Positions 59,972 to 64,000 of a stretch of DNA of 64,000 nucleotides are shown one piece after another. The stretch covers positions 248,001 to 312,000 of the forward strand of contig NZ_CP109462.1 of assembly GCF_036227565.1 (NCBI RefSeq), in the 5' to 3' direction. The translations under genes were made by a program, and so were the position numbers. Below the pieces are notes generated by a model. That model did no database searches. It had not been told where the DNA came from and saw nothing but the letters and a program-made list of their open reading frames with translations. This DNA comes from Streptomyces sp. NBC_01454 (GTDB lineage: Bacteria > Actinomycetota > Actinomycetes > Streptomycetales > Streptomycetaceae). Numbering within the stretch: the stretch's first letter is position 1; each line of letters opens with the position of its first letter.

Positions 59972-60058
59972 GCGTGGGTCCTTGCAGAGGCGAGATACGG
60001 GATATGGGCGAGGGGCCGGAGGCCGCCCGCCCGGGCGAATCCGGGCGGGCGGGGTGGG

Positions 60059-60760
60059 CTATCCCGCGCGGCGGCAGTCGAGGCCGAGGACGAGGTGGCC
60101 GGGCGGAAGCCGATCCAGGTAGGTGTTGGCCAGGTCCAGGTAGCGCGTGCTGCCGGTCTCGGCATCGTCGTCGGCGTTCAGGAACGCCGGATTGGTGTGG
60201 AGGGTGCCGTCGAGCGTGAGCAGCGAGTCCCCGGGGACGGCGCCCCGCCGGGCACGCGCGATGAAGCTGTTGCGGTCCAGTGCGACCAGGGCGACCGTCT
60301 CGGCATCCCTAGGCCGCGAGCGGGGGGCGTCGAGATCTTCCAGGACCTGGATCTGAGGCTGAGCGCGGAATTTTACCTGCGGCAGGTAGGGGGCCTGAGG
60401 ATGTAGCGCACGGAAGTCGCCGAGGGGGACGGCCGGGGCCATGTCCGCAGTCGCCATCTCCCACGCGTCAAAGAGTTCGGCCGCCTGACCGGCGCGCAGT
60501 TCGCGCATCGCGTCGAAGTCCAGAAGGTCCCTGCGGCCGCCGCTGCACCGCAGAGTGCCGTACGCGCGTCGGCTCTGGATGGCATCGCCGGTCAGCAGCT
60601 TCGTGCCCTCCCGGATGGCGAAGTGGGTGTCGTACCGCTCGAAGGCGGTCCAGGAGTAAATGTCGTCGCTGTACGGCTCGATCGCCTCGTCGACGGCCTC
60701 CGCCCACTCCCTGGGGTCGTTGAGGGGCGGAAGGCAGACGAGGGTGTGACGGGTGCTCAT
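60059..60760 (-). CDS. Hypothetical protein, 233 aa
   Basis: Starts at ATG 60760. A soluble alpha/beta protein: DDPREWAEAVDEAIEPYSDDIYSW at the start, FDAMRELRAGQAAELFDAWE in the middle and a C-terminal DTLHTNPAF segment. No family recognised. It is second in the promoter-6 operon. Confidence 0.55.
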   Translation of the reverse strand: MSTRHTLVCLPPLNDPREWAEAVDEAIEPYSDDIYSWTAFERYDTHFAIREGTKLLTGDAIQSRRAYGTLRCSGGRRDLLDFDAMRELRAGQAAELFDAWEMATADMAPAVPLGDFRALHPQAPYLPQVKFRAQPQIQVLEDLDAPRSRPRDAETVALVALDRNSFIARARRGAVPGDSLLTLDGTLHTNPAFLNADDDAETGSTRYLDLANTYLDRLPPGHLVLGLDCRRAG

Positions 60761-60843
60761 GTGGGTCCTGCGCAGTGGAGTGACGGGGAGGGACCGACCA
60801 CGCGAGGGCGGCCGGTCCGTGGGGCTGCCGGGCGACGCGGGCG

Positions 60844-61269
60844 TCAGGGAAGCTGGAGGTAGAGGTCGTGGCCGGGCGTGAGGCCGCTCGCCAGACTGGT
60901 GAGGGCCCGGAGGATCTCTTCCGCCTGCCGGGCAAGGCCGTCCGGCACCGTCAGCTTCTCCTGCCGCTCCATGCCGGTGAGGGGCGCGATGGGCAGATAC
61001 AGCGAGTCCACGCTGTAGCGGACCGGAAGCGGCTGGGACCGTGTCGGTTCGAAGGCCGTGGCGCGGACCACGAGGTGACGGGCCGTCGCCCCGGCCTCCT
61101 GGGCCAGCGCGCTGGCGATGACCGGCATAAGGAGCCGGGCAAGCTGTGAGAGGCGTATCCCGGTGAGCCGCTCGCGGGCCGCGAAGAGGATGTCGTACGC
61201 AGCATTGCTGTCGAGCTCGGTGATCTGGTCGAGTATCGCGCGGATGTCGGTGCTGTTCTGAGTGGTCAT
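60844..61269 (-). CDS. Hypothetical protein, 141 aa
   Basis: Starts at ATG 61269 with AGGAAG upstream; first gene of the promoter-6 operon (leader about 78 nt). Helical N-terminal half (ILDQITELDSNAAYDILFAARERL) and a beta/alpha C-terminal half. No family recognised. Confidence 0.55.
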   Translation of the reverse strand: MTTQNSTDIRAILDQITELDSNAAYDILFAARERLTGIRLSQLARLLMPVIASALAQEAGATARHLVVRATAFEPTRSQPLPVRYSVDSLYLPIAPLTGMERQEKLTVPDGLARQAEEILRALTSLASGLTPGHDLYLQLP

Positions 61270-61353
61270 TGGCGGGCCTTCCTCGGAGCGAGACGGTCGC
61301 GGCAGTGCCAGCGACGTTGGCCGGAGTCGCGGCTTCGCCCCGGCACGCTTCAA

Positions 61354-61382
61354 ACTCTACGCCTGTAAAACCAATTAAGCAA
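61354..61382 (-). promoter_or_regulatory. Regulon promoter, copy 6
   Basis: TTGCTT (61382-61377), 17-bp spacer starting AATTGGTTTTA, TAGAGT (61359-61354) on the minus strand. It drives the 141-aa, 233-aa, 284-aa and DUF4007-like genes. The preceding gene's stop (TAA, 61377-61375) is embedded in the element. Confidence 0.75.
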
Positions 61383-62262
61383 TATCTGACGTGTATGGAT
61401 CGGCTACGAACGCGTCCCGGCGCGCTGTGGCGCCCGCGCGCTCCAGCTGCGCCTGCGCCATACCGCTGTCGCCGGCGAGTGCATCGGCGCAGGCGATCAC
61501 GACGTCTGAACCGAGCCGCCACAGGAGGCTGTTGGCTCCGAGCACGGCCACCGTGAGCGGATCGATCTCGGCGGCGACCCAACGGTATTGGGCCGGGTCC
61601 CGGCCCGTGTCGTGCAGCAGGCGGGCCTGCGCCCGCCACATGGCGCCCGAGCCGGCCGCCGCCTCGCCGATGACCGTGCCCGGCGGAAGGTCATCGGCGA
61701 AGTACTCGACCATGTGATCGGTGACGACGTCGGGCGTGTGGAACGCGCCGCGGCCGCTCTTCTCCCCGCGGTTGCTCAGCTGCTGCAGCAGCCGCCCCAA
61801 CAGGTCGGTGGCCAGGTAGCGCTCGGGGTCTGCCCCGAACTCAAGGACGCCGCCCTTGAACAGGTGGCGCGTCAGCTCGGTGACGGTGTCGGCAGTCTGC
61901 TGCGACGGGTCAGCCAGCCACCGCCACAGCAGGTGTGCCCGCTCGACGAGATACGGCTGAGTCAGCCACAGGTGCGCCCACATCTGTCGGAGCACGGCCA
62001 CGAGGCCGGCAGGCTCCAGCATGGCGATGTCGTGGGCCAGTTCCGGGCTTTCGGCGTCGGCGAGCGGCAGCAATGCGAGAGCAGCCGTCGTACCCAGGGG
62101 AACCTCCAACGACGAGCCGGACGGCCACAGCGACGTGACCGTGCCGATCAGGCGCCGAGCATGCGCCTGAGGGTCCTCGGGCAAAAACGCCCGCCGGGCA
62201 TGTGCCGAGGGGAGCCACGTCGGATCCCGCAGAAGCGTCCGGTCGGGTTCTTCACTGTTCAT
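61375..62262 (-). CDS. Adenine-methylase-fold (N6_Mtase) protein lacking NPPY, copy A
   Basis: A 295-aa protein. It contains an N6-adenine MTase-like region: GAFHTPDVVTDHM (about 170-182), IGEAAAGSGAMWRAQARLL (motif I, about 195-213), and WVAAEIDPLTVAVLGANSLLWRLG (motif II, about 225-248). The catalytic (D/N)PPY/F tetrapeptide is not present; the sequence ends VADPYTSDIA soon after. HsdM-type proteins have this order. Without NPPY it may bind SAM or DNA without methylating. Its last residues and stop come from promoter copy 6. Coupled to copy B upstream through an AGGAG 11 bp after the stop. Confidence 0.6.
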   Translation of the reverse strand: MNSEEPDRTLLRDPTWLPSAHARRAFLPEDPQAHARRLIGTVTSLWPSGSSLEVPLGTTAALALLPLADAESPELAHDIAMLEPAGLVAVLRQMWAHLWLTQPYLVERAHLLWRWLADPSQQTADTVTELTRHLFKGGVLEFGADPERYLATDLLGRLLQQLSNRGEKSGRGAFHTPDVVTDHMVEYFADDLPPGTVIGEAAAGSGAMWRAQARLLHDTGRDPAQYRWVAAEIDPLTVAVLGANSLLWRLGSDVVIACADALAGDSGMAQAQLERAGATARRDAFVADPYTSDIA

Positions 62263-62273
62263 GGTGCTCCTGT

Positions 62274-63332
62274 TCACGCGGCGCGGTCGGCCGTGACGGC
62301 GTCGAGCATCCGGACCGCGTCCCGGGTGGCCAGGGCGAATGCCGTGGCCTGGCGGATCGTGTCCCGGTGGGCCTGCATCGCTCGCTGGTGGGCGAAGGCC
62401 TCGCGGCTCAGGTCGCCCTGGGCAAGGGTGTCGCCCACGACCACGACCGCTCTCGGGCCGAGGTCCCAGACGACGGTGTTGACGGCAGCCCCGGCGGCGG
62501 CGAGCGGGTTGAGCTCCTGCATGACCCAGGTGCGCTCGTGCGGATTCAGTCCGCGCTCGCGCATGCCCTGGACTGCCGACCGGAACATGCCGCCGGTGCC
62601 GGCGGTCGGCTCGTTGAACGACTCCCCGACGGGGGAACCCTCGGTGGTGTCCATGAGCATGCGCGCCATCAGATCGGTGATCTCGGGCGGGGTGTGGTAC
62701 TCGCCCAGGCCCTTGCGTGAGCTGTTGTGCCGAAGGTTGGTGATGGTCCACGACATCAGGTCGATGTCGCAGCGGAAGTACGGGTCGCTGTCTCCGGTGT
62801 ACTGGAGCACGCCCGCGCGCAGTGCGGCCCGGGTGACCGCCGCGATCCCGCGCAGTTCCTGTTCACCGAGGTCTTCCTCCGTCCAGCGGAAGATCGGTGC
62901 GGCGACGTCCATGAGGTCGGGCCGCAGCATCCAGGTCGCGGCGTACACCTCGGCGTAGCCCTTGACCAGGACACGCGGGGGCTGGGCGGCGATGTAACTG
63001 GAGAGAGCGCCTGCATGCGTCGCGCCCTGAGACTTGACGGGCCACAGCGCCAGGGCCGCGACGACGCCCACCGGGATGTCCATGCGGCTGCTGCCGCAAC
63101 TCCCGTACCAGGCATCGGCGATCGATTCCCCGAGGTCGGCGCCGCTGCGCCGCGTGATGTGAAAGCGGGGCGGGTTGCTGACTCCGGCGTGCCGGGCGCA
63201 CCCGGGATCGGCGCAGTCGGGGCTGTCGGCGGCCGGCGCCTCAGGAACGAGAGCGAGGGCGGGGGTGGGGGCGGACTGCCGGACGGAGGACAGGGCCTCC
63301 GTGAGACGGGCAGCGAAATCAGGCTGGGCCAT
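62274..63332 (-). CDS. Adenine-methylase-fold (N6_Mtase) protein lacking NPPY, copy B
   Basis: A 352-aa protein parallel to copy A. A helical N-terminal region carries a CADPGCARH motif. The MTase-like block has GEYHTPPEITDLMARML (about 214), NEPTAGTGGMFRSAVQGM (motif I, about 240), and VMQELNPLAAAGAAVNTVVWDLG (motif II). The catalytic (N/D)PPY/F tetrapeptide is again missing. Two consecutive paralogues each lacking the catalytic motif is unusual. Confidence 0.6.
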   Translation of the reverse strand: MAQPDFAARLTEALSSVRQSAPTPALALVPEAPAADSPDCADPGCARHAGVSNPPRFHITRRSGADLGESIADAWYGSCGSSRMDIPVGVVAALALWPVKSQGATHAGALSSYIAAQPPRVLVKGYAEVYAATWMLRPDLMDVAAPIFRWTEEDLGEQELRGIAAVTRAALRAGVLQYTGDSDPYFRCDIDLMSWTITNLRHNSSRKGLGEYHTPPEITDLMARMLMDTTEGSPVGESFNEPTAGTGGMFRSAVQGMRERGLNPHERTWVMQELNPLAAAGAAVNTVVWDLGPRAVVVVGDTLAQGDLSREAFAHQRAMQAHRDTIRQATAFALATRDAVRMLDAVTADRAA

Positions 63333-63412
63333 GAGAGAGCTGACTTTCGTGCTGTGCTGGTGAATTGCGTCGGGACCAGAGGGCGCGGCAGGTGGCTGCG
63401 GCGACCGCGTTG

Positions 63413-63973
63413 TCAGCAGGGACCTGCTGTGATCCGTGTCGCGGGGGCGACCGTGGGCCATACGACGGTGCCGGGCGTGACGTGTGCGCGCTCCCGGCTG
63501 AAGTGCCGCCGTGCCGCGAGCTCGGCGCCGTCGGCGCGGGCCTGCGTGGTCTCGTAGGACGACAGGCCGCCGGCGTACAGGGCGTTGTAGAGCGCGTCGT
63601 AGGCGGCGGCGTTCTCGTCGGGGGTGCGGTAGACCGCGAGGAGAGCCATGCGGTGGCCGTGATCGACGAACGCGATGGTCCACGCGTCGAGGGCTGCCGG
63701 CGGGTATCCGGCGGCCTGCGCGTCGTCGAGGGCGTGAGTGAAGGCCGCAGTGTCGACCGATGTGTACTCGTGCCAGGGCAAGGTGCCGTGTCCGGGGGCG
63801 AACCGGCCGGCTGCGTCGGGTGTGCAGCGCTCGACGACTCTCGGCGGGCGGCCGCGGTCGAGGATCTCGGCGATCCCGTCGGCGAGCCGGATCCTTGGGG
63901 TGTCCGGTGTGACGGTTCGGGCCTCATCGGCGATCTGGCGCATCACCTGAGCCGTGAAGCGGGGCAGGACCAT
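63413..63973 (-). CDS. Hypothetical protein, 186 aa
   Basis: Starts at ATG 63973. It is a soluble protein with a helical N-terminus and a middle DGHRMALLAVYRTPDENAAAYDALYN segment. No family recognised. It lies 80 bp upstream of the methylase-fold gene copy B, on the same strand, so the promoter of this block is beyond the right end of the window. Confidence 0.5.
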   Translation of the reverse strand: MVLPRFTAQVMRQIADEARTVTPDTPRIRLADGIAEILDRGRPPRVVERCTPDAAGRFAPGHGTLPWHEYTSVDTAAFTHALDDAQAAGYPPAALDAWTIAFVDHGHRMALLAVYRTPDENAAAYDALYNALYAGGLSSYETTQARADGAELAARRHFSRERAHVTPGTVVWPTVAPATRITAGPC

Positions 63974-64000
63974 TCCGTCGCGCCGGTGGCCGAGGACCTC

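Noticed and set aside
1..64000. CRISPR arrays
   Set aside because: I see no regularly spaced repeats of 20-50 bp; the only tandem repeat is 27 bp in two copies inside a gene.
1..64000. Insertion sequences and transposases
   Set aside because: No protein with DDE, tyrosine or serine recombinase motifs and no flanking terminal repeats were recognised.

Overview
The window is high-GC actinobacterial DNA, most likely from Streptomyces or a close relative. The evidence is the strong G/C third-position bias, the many GTG starts, and typical Streptomyces accessory families: a LysM-BTAD membrane protein beside a Tad pilus locus, an Imm49-like protein, a Streptomyces-type Fic toxin and DUF6283. No rRNA, core metabolism or replication origin is visible. 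The content looks like a giant linear plasmid, a chromosome arm or a large integrated element, but I cannot tell which.

Left part (1-23 kb) is a loose set of accessory genes, mostly on the minus strand. It holds the C-terminal end of a plasmid-type acidic protein, an M48-like membrane peptidase, a CoiA-like protein, a 1245-residue protein with a C-terminal PD-(D/E)XK-like nuclease signature, an APH-fold phosphotransferase, a Fic/Doc-type toxin-antitoxin pair coupled to an HEAGH peptidase-like protein, and several large unknown proteins.

Middle part (23-36 kb) is one continuous minus-strand operon for a Tad/Flp-type pilus or secretion apparatus. In transcription order it runs lipoprotein, secreted Gly-rich protein, SAF/CpaB-like protein, CpaE-like ATPase, TadA ATPase, TadB, TadC, a Flp-like pilin, three TadE/G-like pseudopilins, and a 1269-residue membrane protein with LysM and BTAD domains. 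A tandem-HTH regulator gene lies upstream. From 36 to 44.2 kb there are a Nudix hydrolase, a DUF4209/HEPN-like protein, an Imm49-like protein, a lipoprotein and unknown proteins.

Right part (44.5-64 kb) is the most unusual. It is a nearly all-minus-strand set of compact operons. Six of them start from almost identical AT-rich promoters: TTGCnT, then exactly 17 bp beginning AATTGG or AAATGG, then TAnnnT. These stand out in the GC-rich background and occur nowhere else in the window that I could find. The regulon includes a tRNA with anticodon TAT, a T4 Rnl1-type RNA ligase, a DpdA-family (TGT-like) DNA-base exchange enzyme translationally coupled to a Mom-like GNAT, a DUF4007-like protein and an ATPase-fold protein with degraded catalytic motifs. 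Two adenine-methylase-fold proteins without a visible NPPY motif lie just upstream, and a peptide deformylase is interleaved on the plus strand.

My reading is that this is a phage- or plasmid-derived module combining DNA hypermodification (probably anti-restriction) with tRNA supplementation and RNA repair, under one shared transcriptional control. The promoter architecture and gene motifs are seen directly. The joint function is inference.
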